From Sphingomonas sp. Mn802worker (GTDB taxonomy: Bacteria > Pseudomonadota > Alphaproteobacteria > Sphingomonadales > Sphingomonadaceae), in the NCBI RefSeq assembly GCF_000382485.1, contig NZ_AORY01000001.1:1-64000 (forward strand): a DNA stretch of 64,000 bases. Direction: 5' to 3'. Below the pieces are notes generated by a model. That model saw nothing but the letters and a program-made list of their open reading frames with translations. It did no database searches and was not told where the DNA came from. The first letter of the stretch is position 1. Each line of letters starts with the position of its first letter. This document shows positions 1-9,922 of this stretch, in pieces. The position numbers and the translations under genes are program-made.

Positions 1-1
1 T

Positions 2-328
2 TCAGGCGAAGCGGTCCAGCAGATCGGTGAACGCTTCCTCATCGAGTGAGGCCTGGAACTGGCAGCCGGCGGTGAAATCGTCCGCCCACATCACGTCAGC
101 CGCGACCGGCCCGATCACCGGCAGGTTGAGCCAGATCGTCTGACCGCGCTTCATCGCCGAATAGGTCTGCAAACGGCAACCGTGCAGCGACAGGTCGACC
201 ACCTTGCACAGGGTCCGGCCGATGCCGCCCTGCCCGCCGAGACGCGCATCAAACGAAACCGGCGCACGCGGGGAGCGGCGCCGGCCTTGCGTTTGTGCGG
301 GTTCGAAGTCGGCTGCGAAGGTGGCCAT
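2..328 (-). CDS. PilZ domain protein
   Basis: A 108-residue single-domain protein. It carries both halves of the PilZ c-di-GMP-binding signature: an RxxxR motif at R17-R21 and a DxSxxG motif at D45, S47 and G50. This suggests a soluble adaptor that senses c-di-GMP and acts through partner proteins; the partner cannot be told from sequence. The ATG at 328 is the only good start, and the stop is at the window edge, so the gene is complete. It lies downstream of rpmE in the same direction with a gap of about 55 bases. Family assignment is firm; the cellular role is unknown. Confidence 0.85.
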   Translation of the reverse strand: MATFAADFEPAQTQGRRRSPRAPVSFDARLGGQGGIGRTLCKVVDLSLHGCRLQTYSAMKRGQTIWLNLPVIGPVAADVMWADDFTAGCQFQASLDEEAFTDLLDRFA

Positions 329-383
329 GCCGGGATGCTAATACGGCATCCCTAACAGCTAGTTACCCGCGCCCGCCGGATCG

Positions 384-614
384 TTACTTGCGCAGCGTCA
401 GACCACCGCCGAAACGCTTGTTGAAGCGCGCGACCTGACCGCCCTGGTCGAGCATCTGGCCGCGACCGCCGGTCCATGCCGGGTGCGCCAGCGGGTCGAT
501 TTCGAGCGTCATCGTGTCGCCTTCCTTGCCCCAGGTGGAGCGGGTCTCGTACACGGTGCCGTCGGTCATCTGCACCTTGATCATGTGATAGTCGGGGTGC
601 GTTCCGGTCTTCAT
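384..614 (-). CDS. rpmE: 50S ribosomal protein L31
   Basis: A 76-residue protein with the L31 N-terminus [10 protein letters not shown] and a basic C-terminus. It binds the large ribosomal subunit near the subunit bridge. It has no cysteines, so it is the C-minus type that lacks the zinc-binding CxxC pairs found in other L31 proteins and should not act as a zinc store. The ATG at 614 follows a GGAGAAG Shine-Dalgarno sequence. A perfect 7-bp hairpin lies in the leader just upstream. The gene sits downstream of fabZ with an 87-base gap. Confidence 0.95.
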   Translation of the reverse strand: MKTGTHPDYHMIKVQMTDGTVYETRSTWGKEGDTMTLEIDPLAHPAWTGGRGQMLDQGGQVARFNKRFGGGLTLRK

Positions 615-632
615 GGGTCTTCTCCGATTGGC

Positions 633-650
633 GGCTGGTTCCGACCAGCC
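633..650 (-). promoter_or_regulatory. Leader hairpin upstream of rpmE
   Basis: GGCTGGT and ACCAGCC form a perfect 7-bp stem with a 4-base loop, 19 bases before the L31 start codon. No run of U follows on either strand, so it is not a clear intrinsic terminator. Some ribosomal-protein mRNAs carry leader structures bound by their own product. That role here is inference only. Confidence 0.35.
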
Positions 651-701
651 TGGAAGCGCGCGCGGGTAGCGCCCACGCGCGGGAAAGTCAAAGGACGCGC
701 G

Positions 702-1211
702 TCACGCCGCCTTTGGCGGATCGGCGATCATCGCGGTAAAGTTCGCTTGCGCGGCGACCTTGCCATCGATCAGTGCGCGGCCAGCGAACTTGCACACGCT
801 GCTGCGCTTTTGCACGAACTCGACCTCAAGCCGCAGCAGCACGCCCGGCTCGACGGGTGCACGAAACTTCGCCTCGTCGATCGCCATGAAGTAGACGAGC
901 TTGCCCGAACCGGCGAGGCCTAGGCTCTCGACCGCGAGCACCCCCGCCGCCTGCGCCAGCGCCTCGACGATCAGCACGCCCGGCATGATCGGACGGCCAG
1001 GAAAATGCCCCTGGAAAAAGCCCTCGTTGATCGTCACCGCCTTGATCGCGGCGATCGACCGGTCAGGGATCAACTCCTCGACACGGTCGACCAGCAGCAT
1101 CGGATAACGGTGCGGCAGCGCCGCCATGATGCGCGTGATGTCGAGCGGGCCGATCGACCCGCCCGCTGTTGCATCACTGTTCGACGTATCAGTTAGCGTG
1201 ACGTCGCTCAC
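702..1211 (-). CDS. fabZ: 3-hydroxyacyl-ACP dehydratase FabZ
   Basis: A 169-residue hot-dog-fold enzyme that dehydrates (3R)-hydroxyacyl-ACP in fatty-acid elongation. The family signature [20 protein letters not shown] is present, with the catalytic His at 69 and Glu at 83. The N-terminus is about 25 residues longer than the minimal family form. The GTG start at 1211 overlaps the skp stop in a GTGA arrangement, showing translational coupling. It is the last enzyme of the bamA-skp-fabZ envelope cluster, a common proteobacterial order, though lpxD, which often sits there, is absent. Confidence 0.95.
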   Translation of the reverse strand: MSDVTLTDTSNSDATAGGSIGPLDITRIMAALPHRYPMLLVDRVEELIPDRSIAAIKAVTINEGFFQGHFPGRPIMPGVLIVEALAQAAGVLAVESLGLAGSGKLVYFMAIDEAKFRAPVEPGVLLRLEVEFVQKRSSVCKFAGRALIDGKVAAQANFTAMIADPPKAA

Positions 1212-1870
1212 CGACCCGACGGCGCCTTCCGGTTGCTCGCGGCGGGCGCGGCGGCTGCAGGTGCCGCAGCAGCGGGTGCGCCGGCGCCCTGACCGGGCTG
1301 CCAGTTCGCGGGCACGGCGGTGCTGACGCTCGGCACCAGACGATCGAGCTCGGCGGTGATCGCCGGCGTGATATCGGCGGCAGGCTGCGTGAACAGCGTT
1401 GCCTGCGGCGAAACGAGCAAGCTGACGTTCTTCGCCTTGACGACGTTCTGCACCGCAGTGGCGAGCTGACGCTGCACCTGCTCGGCGGCATAGGCGCGCG
1501 CGCGCTGCGCCGGGGCGGTCAGGCGCTGCAGCTCGTTGTTGCCGGCCTGCTCCTTTGCCTGGATCGCGCTCAGCTGCGGACGCAGCGACGCCTCGGTCGC
1601 GCCGGGCGCGCGCGCCGCGGTCTGCGCGGCGGTGACGAGCGGCTGTAGCTCGGCCTGGATCGCGTTGCGACGCGTGTTCGCTTGGTCGAGCTGCGCCTTG
1701 TAGGTCGTCTGGATCTGCGTCACCGCAGTGGTAAACGCGCGCGAATTGGCGATCGCCGCTTCGGGGTCGGCGACGGCAACGCCGTTTACCTGTGCACTGG
1801 CGGTACCCGCCGCGATAACGCCCGGCGTCGCAAGCGCGGCGGCGAGCAGGATGGTCTTGAAGGTCTTCAT
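1208..1870 (-). CDS. skp: OmpH/Skp family periplasmic chaperone
   Basis: A 220-residue exported protein. It has a signal peptide (about residues 1-26, ending ...TASAQ) followed by an Ala/Gln-rich, coiled-coil-like central region typical of OmpH/Skp, which holds unfolded outer-membrane proteins on the way to BamA. The C-terminus is a long Ala/Pro-rich tail, making it longer than the E. coli protein (about 160 residues). The start ATG at 1870 overlaps the bamA stop (TGATG). Longer readings in this frame run into bamA and are not real. Its position beside bamA supports the call. Confidence 0.88.
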   Translation of the reverse strand: MKTFKTILLAAALATPGVIAAGTASAQVNGVAVADPEAAIANSRAFTTAVTQIQTTYKAQLDQANTRRNAIQAELQPLVTAAQTAARAPGATEASLRPQLSAIQAKEQAGNNELQRLTAPAQRARAYAAEQVQRQLATAVQNVVKAKNVSLLVSPQATLFTQPAADITPAITAELDRLVPSVSTAVPANWQPGQGAGAPAAAAPAAAAPAASNRKAPSGR

Positions 1871-4614
1871 CAGAACTGCGTCCCTACGTTGAAGGTAACA
1901 AGTTTGGGGTCGTCGCCCGGCTGGGTGACGAGTGCCTTTGCGAGATCGATACGAAGCGGGCCGAACGGCGAGTTCCAGTTGACGCCGACGCCAACTGTCA
2001 CACGCGGCTTGGGCGAATTGCCCAGGAACTGCTCCTGGAACGGATTCGACCGGATCAGCGGATTGTTCGGCACGACGCCGTTGCAGGTGCCGCCCGTACC
2101 GGGGATGCCTGCCGAGCAGATCGTCGTCGCGGTGCTGCCGTCCGCCAGCGTGTAGGTGTAGATCGGTTGTCCCACATCGTTGGTCAGCGGCAAGGGCAGC
2201 ACGACCGTCTTTCCATCGATCACCGTGGTCGGGAACGTCGCGGTCAGCGGCGGCCGCCTCAGCCCCCACAGGCTGCCGACCTGCGCATAGATCGACGGAC
2301 GCAGACCGAGCTCACGCGCGCCGGCTCCCAGCGGCAGCTCGAGTTCGAGCTTGGCGAGGTAATAGGCACGACCGCCGAGCGCATCATCGGTGATCTGGTT
2401 GCGATCGGTCTGCAGGATCTGGTTGCCGTTCGCGTCGGTCGTGTACGGCGTGCGCAGCACACGCGGGCCGACGCCACGGATGTCGAACCCGCGGAACTGC
2501 GGCATGCCGAGGTAGAAGCGATCGTTGATGCGGATGGAGTCGTTCCCGTCCGCGCGCTCGCCCTCGAGCGAGTGGATGTAGCCGCCTTCTGCAGTGAGCG
2601 AGGCGATGAAGCCCTTGCCCAGTCCCTTGAATTTCGCGCCCTCGATCCGCGAGCGGATGTACTTAACATCGCCGCCAAGCCCGGCGAGGTCCTGGCTGAT
2701 CGACAGGCGCTGACCCGCGGTCGGACGCAAGCGGCTGTTAAGGCTGTCGTAGATTAGCGAATAGCCGATCGACGAGGTGAAGCGATTGCCGAGCGCCGAG
2801 CAGAGATAGCTGCCCGCCTTCAGCACGTCGCACTGACCGTTGGTGAAGAAGGTATTCCGGTCGAGCGTCACCTCGTCGTACGACAGGCCGTAACGGCCCG
2901 CCAGCTGCCAATATTCGGTCAAGGGAACGCCCGCGCGCACCTGGAACCCGGTCGAGACCTGACCGTAGGTCGTGTTGCGATCGTTGCCGATGTAATTGAA
3001 CGAGTTGTAGTCGCGGCGGAACACGTCGACACCGACCGCGACATTCTTGTCGAACAGGTACGGCTCGGTAAAGCCAAGCTCGATCGACTTGGAATAGCTC
3101 GAGTAATTGACCCCAGCGCGCAGTTCCTGTCCGCGCCCGCGGAAATTTCGCTGCGTGATGTTCGCCTGGATGATGAAGCGCTCGAGGCTCGAATAGCCCG
3201 CCGACAGCTGGAGCTCGCCGGTCGACTTTTCCTCGACGTTCGCGTTCAGCACGACGCGATCGGGCGACGAGCCCTGCTCCTGCTTGATCTCGAACTTGTC
3301 CTGGAAATAACCCAGCGAGTTGATGCGATCCTGACTGCGCTTGACCTGGAAGCTGTTGAACGCATCGCCTTCCGCCAGGCGGATCTCACGGCGGATCACC
3401 TTGTCCTGCGTCTGCGTGTTACCGGTGATCTCGACCCGCTCGACATAGGTGCGCTGCGCCTGCGCGATGTGGAAGTTGATCGACATCGTGAGGTCGTCAC
3501 GATCGCGGTTGAACTCGGGCGACACGTCGGTGAAAGCGTAGCCGAACAGGCCGGTGGTCTGGCTAAGGCTGTCGACCGTATCCTCCACCGCCTTCGCGTT
3601 GTACCAGTCGCCCTTCTTGATCGACAACGTCTTGGCGAGCGCCTTGCCGTCGAAATCGCGGATGTCGCTGTCGACCGTGACGTCGCCGAACTTATAGCGC
3701 GGGCCTTCCTCCACCACATAAGTGATGATGAAGTCCTTCTTGTCGGGCGTCAGCTCGGCCACCGCGGAAGTCACGCGAAAATCGGCATAGCCTTGCGTCA
3801 GGTAGAATTGGCGCAGCTTCTGCTGGTCATAGGCGAGACGGTCCTGATCGTAGGAGGTGTTCGACGACAGCAGACGCGTGAAGCGCGCCTCCTTGGTCGC
3901 CATCTGCGCGCGCAGCTCGCTGTCCTTGAACTTCTCGTTGCCGAGGATGTTGATCTGGCGAACCTTGGATTTCGGCCCCTCGCTGATCTCGAACACCACG
4001 TCGACGCGGTTCTGATCGAGGTTGACCATCTTGGGGTCGACCGACGCGGCGAAGCGGCCCTGACGGCGATACAGCTCGACGATGCGCGCGACATCGGCGC
4101 GCACGGCCGAGCGGGTGAAGATCTGCCGCGGCTTGAGCTTGATCTCTTTGGTGATCTTGTCATCCTTCAGGCGCTTGTTGCCTTCAAGGATGACGCGATT
4201 GATGATCGGGTTCTCACGCACGCGGATGATGATGTCGCCGCTCAGCGCACCCTCGATCTGCACGTCGGCGAACAGGTCGCTCGCCAGCAGGTCCTTCAAT
4301 GCCTGATCGAGCGTCTCGTTGTTGTATGGCTGACCCTGCCGCAGCTTGGTGTAGCTGAGCGCCGTCTCGGGCTCGATCCGCTGCGTGCCTTCGACGCGCA
4401 GGCTCTTGATGACGCCGCTCGGCGCAGGCGTCGCGGCCGGTGTCGGCGCAGTGCTCGCCGGTGCGGACTGCGCGGTCGCGGTACGCGCGGCCGGAGCTTG
4501 CGCCGTCGGCGTCTGCGCCGCAGCCGCGACCGGGAGCCCGGCAAGGATGGTGCAGCCCAGCAGCGCCGGCAGGGCACGCGTCCGCGAAGTTGAAACGTTC
4601 AGAACCGTCACCAT
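1870..4614 (-). CDS. bamA: Outer membrane protein assembly factor BamA
   Basis: A 914-residue precursor of the central subunit of the BAM complex, which folds and inserts beta-barrels into the outer membrane. It has a signal peptide (about 1-33, ending VAAAAQ), then an Ala/Pro/Thr-rich linker, five POTRA repeats (about 68-430) and a 16-strand barrel. The conserved loop-6 RGF motif appears as FRGF, and the chain ends in Phe as expected. The loop before the last barrel strands (about residues 785-868) is unusually long and has two cysteines. The ATG at 4614 has an AAGG Shine-Dalgarno at good spacing. It lies between rseP and skp. Confidence 0.95.
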   Translation of the reverse strand: MVTVLNVSTSRTRALPALLGCTILAGLPVAAAAQTPTAQAPAARTATAQSAPASTAPTPAATPAPSGVIKSLRVEGTQRIEPETALSYTKLRQGQPYNNETLDQALKDLLASDLFADVQIEGALSGDIIIRVRENPIINRVILEGNKRLKDDKITKEIKLKPRQIFTRSAVRADVARIVELYRRQGRFAASVDPKMVNLDQNRVDVVFEISEGPKSKVRQINILGNEKFKDSELRAQMATKEARFTRLLSSNTSYDQDRLAYDQQKLRQFYLTQGYADFRVTSAVAELTPDKKDFIITYVVEEGPRYKFGDVTVDSDIRDFDGKALAKTLSIKKGDWYNAKAVEDTVDSLSQTTGLFGYAFTDVSPEFNRDRDDLTMSINFHIAQAQRTYVERVEITGNTQTQDKVIRREIRLAEGDAFNSFQVKRSQDRINSLGYFQDKFEIKQEQGSSPDRVVLNANVEEKSTGELQLSAGYSSLERFIIQANITQRNFRGRGQELRAGVNYSSYSKSIELGFTEPYLFDKNVAVGVDVFRRDYNSFNYIGNDRNTTYGQVSTGFQVRAGVPLTEYWQLAGRYGLSYDEVTLDRNTFFTNGQCDVLKAGSYLCSALGNRFTSSIGYSLIYDSLNSRLRPTAGQRLSISQDLAGLGGDVKYIRSRIEGAKFKGLGKGFIASLTAEGGYIHSLEGERADGNDSIRINDRFYLGMPQFRGFDIRGVGPRVLRTPYTTDANGNQILQTDRNQITDDALGGRAYYLAKLELELPLGAGARELGLRPSIYAQVGSLWGLRRPPLTATFPTTVIDGKTVVLPLPLTNDVGQPIYTYTLADGSTATTICSAGIPGTGGTCNGVVPNNPLIRSNPFQEQFLGNSPKPRVTVGVGVNWNSPFGPLRIDLAKALVTQPGDDPKLVTFNVGTQF

Positions 4615-4674
4615 GTTACCTTCGAGAAAACCCGTTGCGCTCGCCAGGCTCGCGCCCGCCCTGCAACACCTGCG

Positions 4675-5808
4675 TCAGCCGATCAAGCCGGCTAGATGTC
4701 GCCATAGTCCGAAGTTGCCGAGATCGTTGAAGGTGACGAGCATCATCAACGCCAGCACCGCCGCCAATCCGCCGCGATAGGCCCACTCCTGCGCTTCCGG
4801 GCCGACCGGTTTCCGCCTGATCGCCTCGATCAGGTAGAACAACAGATGCCCGCCGTCGAGCATGGGCACTGGCAGCAGGTTGATGAACCCCAGATTGATG
4901 GACACGAGCGCGAGCAGGAACACGAACGCGTCCCAGCCGAGCGTGATCTGTTCGCCCGATACCTTGGCAATGGCGAGCGGCCCGCCCAGTTCCTTGACCG
5001 AGCGTCGGCCGGTCGCGATCTGGCCGATCGTCTCGACCATCATCTCGACGATCTCGCCGGTGCGGCGGACCGCGACGACCGGGGCCTCGAACAGGCCGAC
5101 CTGACGAACGACCGGATCGCCTGGCGCGATGCCGAGCAGCCCGACCTTGTAATCGTTGCCGAAGCGATCGCGCTGCTCCTGCGTGCCGATCTGCGCTTCG
5201 ACGCTGGTCGCCCGGCCGTCCCGAACATAGTCGATCCGCACACGCTCCCCGGCACGGATTTTCACGTACCGGACCATGTCCTCGAATGTGTCGATCTGAC
5301 GCCCACCGAGTGCCTCGACCCGGTCACCGGCGCGCAAGCCCGCCTGGGCAGCCGCAGTGCCGGGCAGTGCCTGACCGACGATCGCGGGTGTCTGCGCGTC
5401 GCCGTAGGCGAGCGCGAAGCCGGCAAGGATTAGGATGGCGAACACGAAGTTGATGGCCGGGCCGGCGGCGACGATGATCGCGCGCTGCCACACGCTTTTC
5501 GCCTGGAACGTCCGTGCCCGCTCCTCCGGCGGCAGCAGCAGCCAGTCGGGATCGGTGCGGCCCGCCGCGGTCATGTCACCCGCGAACTTGACGTAGCCGC
5601 CGAGCGGCAGAACCGCCAATTTCCAGCGTGTGCCGCGCTTGTCGGTCCAGCCCGCGATCTCGCGCCCGAACCCGATCGAGAACGCGTCCGCCTTCACCCC
5701 GAACCAGCGGCCGGCGAGATAATGGCCCATTTCATGGATGAAGACGAGCGGCCCGATCACCAGCGCGAACGCCAGGATGGTCAGCAGCAGTCCCGGTGTC
5801 TGGATCAA
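4675..5808 (-). CDS. rseP: Site-2 zinc metalloprotease RseP (M50B)
   Basis: A 377-residue membrane protease that cuts membrane-embedded substrates such as anti-sigma factors. The zinc motif HEMGH is in the first membrane segment (residues 25-29), a PDZ domain spans about 110-215, and the LDGGH motif carrying the third metal ligand is near residue 325. The start is taken as TTG at 5808: it overlaps the dxr stop (TTGA) and has AGAGGA nine bases upstream. A TTG at 5817 is possible but has no spaced ribosome-binding site. The dxr-rseP-bamA order is conserved in many proteobacteria. Confidence 0.93.
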   Translation of the reverse strand: MIQTPGLLLTILAFALVIGPLVFIHEMGHYLAGRWFGVKADAFSIGFGREIAGWTDKRGTRWKLAVLPLGGYVKFAGDMTAAGRTDPDWLLLPPEERARTFQAKSVWQRAIIVAAGPAINFVFAILILAGFALAYGDAQTPAIVGQALPGTAAAQAGLRAGDRVEALGGRQIDTFEDMVRYVKIRAGERVRIDYVRDGRATSVEAQIGTQEQRDRFGNDYKVGLLGIAPGDPVVRQVGLFEAPVVAVRRTGEIVEMMVETIGQIATGRRSVKELGGPLAIAKVSGEQITLGWDAFVFLLALVSINLGFINLLPVPMLDGGHLLFYLIEAIRRKPVGPEAQEWAYRGGLAAVLALMMLVTFNDLGNFGLWRHLAGLIG

Positions 5809-6962
5809 GCGACGCAATCCTCTACGCGCTCGCCCGCGAGGTGCCGCGCCTCCGCGTCGATCGCGATCACCGCGTCGATCGTCTCCGGCGCTTCGGGAGC
5901 GAAGCGGTTCAAGGTATCTTCCACGATTGCGGCGATTTCAAGAAATCCGATGCGGTCGGCCAGGAACGCGGCGACCGCGACCTCATTGGCGGCATTCATG
6001 ATCGCGGGGCGTGCCCCCCCCTCCTCCAACGCCGTTCGTGCCAGCGCCAGCGCGCGGAAGCGCACCGCATCTGGCGCCTCGAAGTCGAGCCGGCCGAGCT
6101 TCACGAGGTCGAGCGGCGCCATCGGCGTCGTCATCCGGTCGGGCCAGGCGAGGCAATGCGCGATCGGCACGCGCATGTCGCTCGGCCCCAATTGCGCGAG
6201 CATCGATCCGTCGACGTAATCGACCATCGAATGGATCACCGACTGGCGATGTACGACGATCTCGATCCGCTCGTGCGCGACCGGGAAGAGTCGCGCCGCC
6301 TCGATCAGCTCCAGCCCCTTGTTCATCATCGTCGCGCTGTCGACCGAGATCTTGGCGCCCATCGACCAGTTCGGGTGCGCGACCGCCTGCTCGCGCGTGA
6401 CGGCCGCCATCTGCTCCAGCGAGGCGTCGCGGAACGGCCCTCCGCTCGCCGTCAGGATGATCCGCCGCACGCGTTCGGGCCGCGCGAAGTCGAAACACTG
6501 GAAGATCGCGTTGTGCTCGCTGTCGGCCGGCAACAGCGTCGCGCCGTATGTCCGCGCGGCCTGCATGATGAGGTCGCCCGCAGAGACGAGCGGCTCCTTG
6601 TTCGCGAGTACGACGGTGCCGCCGGCGCGGATCGCCGCCATCGTCGGCGCCAGGCCGGCGCACCCGACGATCGCTCCCATCGTCCAGTCGGCACCCAGCG
6701 CGGCGGCATCACAGACCGCCTGCATCCCGCCTGTCGCCTCGACGTTCGTTCCGGCAAGCGCCTGTCGCAGCGCCGGCAGGCAGGTCTCGTCCGCCACGAC
6801 GGCAAGCTCCGCACCCGTGCGGATCGCGGCAGCGGCGAGTCGCTCGACATCGCAGTTTGCGGTCAACGCGCGGACACGAAAACGCTCGGGCTCGCGCTCG
6901 ACCAGATCAAGCGTGGAGGTACCGACTGACCCGGTCGCACCCAGAATGGTGACCGTCCGCAT
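5805..6962 (-). CDS. dxr: 1-deoxy-D-xylulose 5-phosphate reductoisomerase
   Basis: A 385-residue enzyme that converts DXP to 2-C-methylerythritol 4-phosphate using NADPH, the committed step of the MEP isoprenoid pathway. It shows the N-terminal nucleotide-binding motif GATGSVGTSTLD, the SGGPFRD loop, and the metal/substrate motif SVDSATMMNKGLELIEA. The ATG at 6962 overlaps the cdsA stop as TGATG and is preferred over the GTG one codon earlier. It is coupled to rseP downstream. Its isoprenoid product route feeds the undecaprenyl synthase encoded two genes upstream. Confidence 0.97.
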   Translation of the reverse strand: MRTVTILGATGSVGTSTLDLVEREPERFRVRALTANCDVERLAAAAIRTGAELAVVADETCLPALRQALAGTNVEATGGMQAVCDAAALGADWTMGAIVGCAGLAPTMAAIRAGGTVVLANKEPLVSAGDLIMQAARTYGATLLPADSEHNAIFQCFDFARPERVRRIILTASGGPFRDASLEQMAAVTREQAVAHPNWSMGAKISVDSATMMNKGLELIEAARLFPVAHERIEIVVHRQSVIHSMVDYVDGSMLAQLGPSDMRVPIAHCLAWPDRMTTPMAPLDLVKLGRLDFEAPDAVRFRALALARTALEEGGARPAIMNAANEVAVAAFLADRIGFLEIAAIVEDTLNRFAPEAPETIDAVIAIDAEARHLAGERVEDCVA

Positions 6963-7744
6963 CACAGCACCGCCGGCACGACGACGAGCAGCGCCGCGAG
7001 CGGTGCCACCGGCACCAGCCCGTCGAGGCGATCGAGCAGGCCGCCGTGACCCGGCAGCACATTACCCGAATCCTTGACGCCCGCGCGACGCTTCAGCCAG
7101 CTTTCGAACAGGTCGCCGCCCTGCGCAACGACGCCAAGCACCGGCGTCGCCAACAGCAGCAACAGCGGCAGGTCATAGGCGATGTGGAGCACCATTGCAT
7201 ACAGCGTCGCCGCGACGATCCCGCCGATCAGTCCCGCCCAGGTCTTGTTTGGGCTGACGCGCGGTGCAAGCTTCGGGCCGCCGATCGCGCGACCGGCAAA
7301 AAACGCGCCGATGTCGGTCATCCACACCAGCACCATCGCCCAGAGCGACAACAGCAATCCGTGGTCCTGCTCGCGGATCAGCACGAGCGACAATACCGGC
7401 AGCGCGCAATAGATCGTCCCGCTCGCCAGCCAGGTTCGCCGCGTCACGATCGCGACGAAGAAGAACGCGGCCGCGGTCAGACCGAGCGCGAGGAAGCTCG
7501 CCCCTGCCGCGACAGGTGCCAGGATCGCGAGCGGAACAGAGAGCGCATATTGCGCCAGCCGCTTCTCCCGCGCGGGCGTCGCGGTCAGATCGGACCATTC
7601 CGCCATCATGAACAAGGCGACCACGACCATCAGCAGCCAATAGGCAACGCCACCGATCCACAATGCGACGAGCGCGACCGCAGCCATCACTGCGGCCGCA
7701 GCGATCCGCAAGGTCAGTTCGGAACGCCGCGGGCGCGTGGTCAC
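6962..7744 (-). CDS. cdsA: Phosphatidate cytidylyltransferase CdsA
   Basis: A 260-residue integral membrane enzyme that makes CDP-diacylglycerol from phosphatidate and CTP, the branch point of phospholipid synthesis. It has several hydrophobic segments and the C-terminal CdsA signature (SWLKRRAGVKDSGNVLPGHG, followed by GLLDRLD). The GTG start at 7744 overlaps the uppS stop (GTGA). Its product is used by PssA, encoded at 12.3-13.1 kb in this window. Confidence 0.95.
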   Translation of the reverse strand: MTTRPRRSELTLRIAAAAVMAAVALVALWIGGVAYWLLMVVVALFMMAEWSDLTATPAREKRLAQYALSVPLAILAPVAAGASFLALGLTAAAFFFVAIVTRRTWLASGTIYCALPVLSLVLIREQDHGLLLSLWAMVLVWMTDIGAFFAGRAIGGPKLAPRVSPNKTWAGLIGGIVAATLYAMVLHIAYDLPLLLLLATPVLGVVAQGGDLFESWLKRRAGVKDSGNVLPGHGGLLDRLDGLVPVAPLAALLVVVPAVL

Positions 7745-8472
7745 AGGCCACCGAAGCGGCGTTGCCGCTGCCCGAACGCCTCAACCGCGGCGGCGAGATC
7801 GCGCGCGCTGAAATCAGGCCACAGCGTGTCCACGAACAGCAGTTCGGCATAAGCGGCCTGCCACAGCAGGAAATTGGACAGACGATGTTCGCCGGAGGTA
7901 CGGATCATCAGGTCGAGCGGCGGCAGTTCGCGCGTTTCCAGCTCTCGCTCGATCGTGCCGACGTCGATCGCGGCCGGATCGAGCGTGCCGTCCTGCGCCC
8001 GCACCGCCAGCGCCTGCGCTGCGCGCACCAGCTCAGCCTGCGCACCATAGTTGAGCGCGATCGCGAGAATCGGGCCCGAGTTCTTCGCCGTCCGCGCCAG
8101 CGCATCGTCGATCAGCGCGACGACGTCGGCCGAGAAGCGCGTGTAATCACCCAGCACACGAAGCCGTACGTTCTCACGGATCAGTTCGGCAAGGTCATTG
8201 CGGATGAAGAATTTGAGCAGACCCATCAGGTCGCTCACTTCTTCTGCTGGCCGACGCCAGTTTTCCGACGAGAAGGCGTAAAGCGTCAGCGCCTCGATCC
8301 CCATCGTGCGCGCGGCGCGTGTGACGGCGCGAACCGCCTCCACGCCGGCCTTGTGCCCCGCCGCGCGCGGCAACAAGCGCTTCTTCGCCCAGCGTCCGTT
8401 GCCATCCATGATGATGGCGACGTGACGCGGCAGCGGCCCGCCAGCGATCTGCGGCCTAGCTGCCGTCGCCAT
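7741..8472 (-). CDS. uppS: Isoprenyl transferase (undecaprenyl diphosphate synthase)
   Basis: A 243-residue cis-prenyltransferase that extends farnesyl diphosphate to the C55 carrier used for peptidoglycan and polysaccharide assembly. The motif HVAIIMDGNGRWAKKR holds the catalytic Asp, and downstream motifs ENWRRP and RTSGEHRLSNF match the family. The start is taken as ATG at 8472, which has a GGGGGA ribosome-binding site at normal spacing. An ATG two codons earlier (8478) would lie directly on that site. It is coupled to cdsA. Confidence 0.95.
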   Translation of the reverse strand: MATAARPQIAGGPLPRHVAIIMDGNGRWAKKRLLPRAAGHKAGVEAVRAVTRAARTMGIEALTLYAFSSENWRRPAEEVSDLMGLLKFFIRNDLAELIRENVRLRVLGDYTRFSADVVALIDDALARTAKNSGPILAIALNYGAQAELVRAAQALAVRAQDGTLDPAAIDVGTIERELETRELPPLDLMIRTSGEHRLSNFLLWQAAYAELLFVDTLWPDFSARDLAAAVEAFGQRQRRFGGL

Positions 8473-8500
8473 CAGCATTCCCCCCTATGCCAACGCTGGC

Positions 8501-9058
8501 TCACTTGCCGAGGATTTCCTTTTCCTTCGCAGCCGAGACGCTGTCGATGTCGGCGGTGGTCGCATCGGTCAGCTTCTGCACCTCGCCCTCGAGCCGCTTG
8601 CGCTCGTCTTCGGAAAAGACACCTTTCTTCTCGTCGGTCTTGAGCGCGTCCATGCCGTCGCGGCGGACGTTGCGCACCGCGATCTTCGCCTTTTCCGAAT
8701 ATTGCCCGGCGAGCTTCGCTAGCTCCTTGCGGCGCTCCTCGGTCAGGTCGGGGATCGGCAGGCGCAAATTCTGCCCGTCGTTGATCGGGTTGAGACCAAG
8801 CCCGGCAGACCGGATCGCCTTCTCGACCGGTCCGACGTTGGTCTTGTCCCACACCTGGACCGAGATCATCCGCGGCTCGGGCACCGAAACGGTCGCGACC
8901 TGGTTGAGCGGCATCTTCGCGCCGTACACCTCGACCGTCACCGGATCGAGCAGCGAGGTCGATGCACGACCGGTGCGCAGACCACCCAGGTCGCCCTTGA
9001 GCGATTCCACCGCGCCGTTCATGCGACGCTCGATATCGGCCTTGTCATACGCGGGCAT
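8501..9058 (-). CDS. frr: Ribosome recycling factor
   Basis: A 185-residue protein of standard length for RRF, which works with EF-G to split post-termination ribosomes. It is collinear with the family: an N-terminal helical part, the segment [20 protein letters not shown] in the beta domain, and the C-terminal helix rich in Lys/Glu. The ATG at 9058 has a GGAGAAG Shine-Dalgarno. It follows pyrH by 3 bases, the classical rpsB-tsf-pyrH-frr order. Confidence 0.98.
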   Translation of the reverse strand: MPAYDKADIERRMNGAVESLKGDLGGLRTGRASTSLLDPVTVEVYGAKMPLNQVATVSVPEPRMISVQVWDKTNVGPVEKAIRSAGLGLNPINDGQNLRLPIPDLTEERRKELAKLAGQYSEKAKIAVRNVRRDGMDALKTDEKKGVFSEDERKRLEGEVQKLTDATTADIDSVSAAKEKEILGK

Positions 9059-9061
9059 GGT

Positions 9062-9790
9062 TCACTTCTCCGAGTTGGACTGAACGATCGTCGAAACGCC
9101 CTCACCGTGCAGCACGGCGGCGAAATTACCGTGCTCGCGGATGTTGAACACGACGATCGGAATGTTGCTGTCACGGCACAAGGCGACCGCGCTCGCGTCC
9201 ATGACGCGTAGGTTCTTCGACAACACCTCGTCATAGCCGATCGTGTCGTAACGCTTGGCGGTCGCGACCTGCTTCGGGTCGGCATCGTAGATACCGTCGA
9301 CGCTGGTGCCCTTGAACAGGGCGTCGCAGTTCATCTCGGCCGCGCGCAGCGCAGCACCGCTGTCGGTGGTGAAGAATGGCGAGCCGACGCCGGCCGCGAA
9401 GATCACGACGCGACCCTTTTCCAGATGCCGCATCGCACGGCGGCGCACGAACGGCTCGCACACCGACTGCATCGGGATCGCGGACTGCACGCGCGTGTCG
9501 ACGCCGATCTGCTCCAGCGCATTCTGCACCGCCAGCGCGTTCATGACGGTCGCGAGCATGCCCATGTAATCGCCGGTCGCGCGCTCCATGCCGCGCGCCG
9601 CACCCGAGATGCCGCGAAAGATGTTGCCGCCACCCACGACGACGCACAGCTCGAACCCTTGCGCCTTCACCTCGGCGATCTCTTCGGCGACGCGCGCGGT
9701 GACGGTGGGATCGATCGCGAGACCGCCCTCCCCCATCAACACTTCGCCCGACAGTTTCAGCAAGATACGGTTGTAGCGCGGTTTGGTCAT
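9062..9790 (-). CDS. pyrH: UMP kinase
   Basis: A 242-residue bacterial-type UMP kinase (amino-acid kinase fold) that makes UDP from UMP and ATP. The N-terminal KLSGEVLMG motif and the GGGNIFRG loop bind phosphate groups. The ATG at 9790 is clear. A probable terminator separates it from tsf upstream, so it is likely transcribed from its own promoter together with frr. Confidence 0.98.
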   Translation of the reverse strand: MTKPRYNRILLKLSGEVLMGEGGLAIDPTVTARVAEEIAEVKAQGFELCVVVGGGNIFRGISGAARGMERATGDYMGMLATVMNALAVQNALEQIGVDTRVQSAIPMQSVCEPFVRRRAMRHLEKGRVVIFAAGVGSPFFTTDSGAALRAAEMNCDALFKGTSVDGIYDADPKQVATAKRYDTIGYDEVLSKNLRVMDASAVALCRDSNIPIVVFNIREHGNFAAVLHGEGVSTIVQSNSEK

Positions 9791-9868
9791 CGATTCCGAA
9801 TGGTCTGGGGAAAGGCTGGCGGACCTTAGAGGTGAGGTCAGGACGGAGCAACCCGCCCCATACGCAAA

Positions 9869-9898
9869 CCGCCGCCCCGGTGACTACCGGAGCGGCGG
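9869..9898 (-). terminator. Probable intrinsic terminator after tsf
   Basis: Two 13-base arms (9869-9881 and 9886-9898) pair with a single mismatch around a 4-base loop. Read on the minus strand the stem is followed by TTT. It lies 25 bases past the tsf stop and before pyrH, so it probably ends or weakens rpsB-tsf transcription. Confidence 0.65.
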
Positions 9899-9922
9899 CT
9901 TGTCTCGACACGTTTCGGCGCG

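Noticed and set aside
3469..4593. 374-codon open frame opposite bamA
   Set aside because: Antisense to POTRA-encoding sequence; no start signal and no domain.
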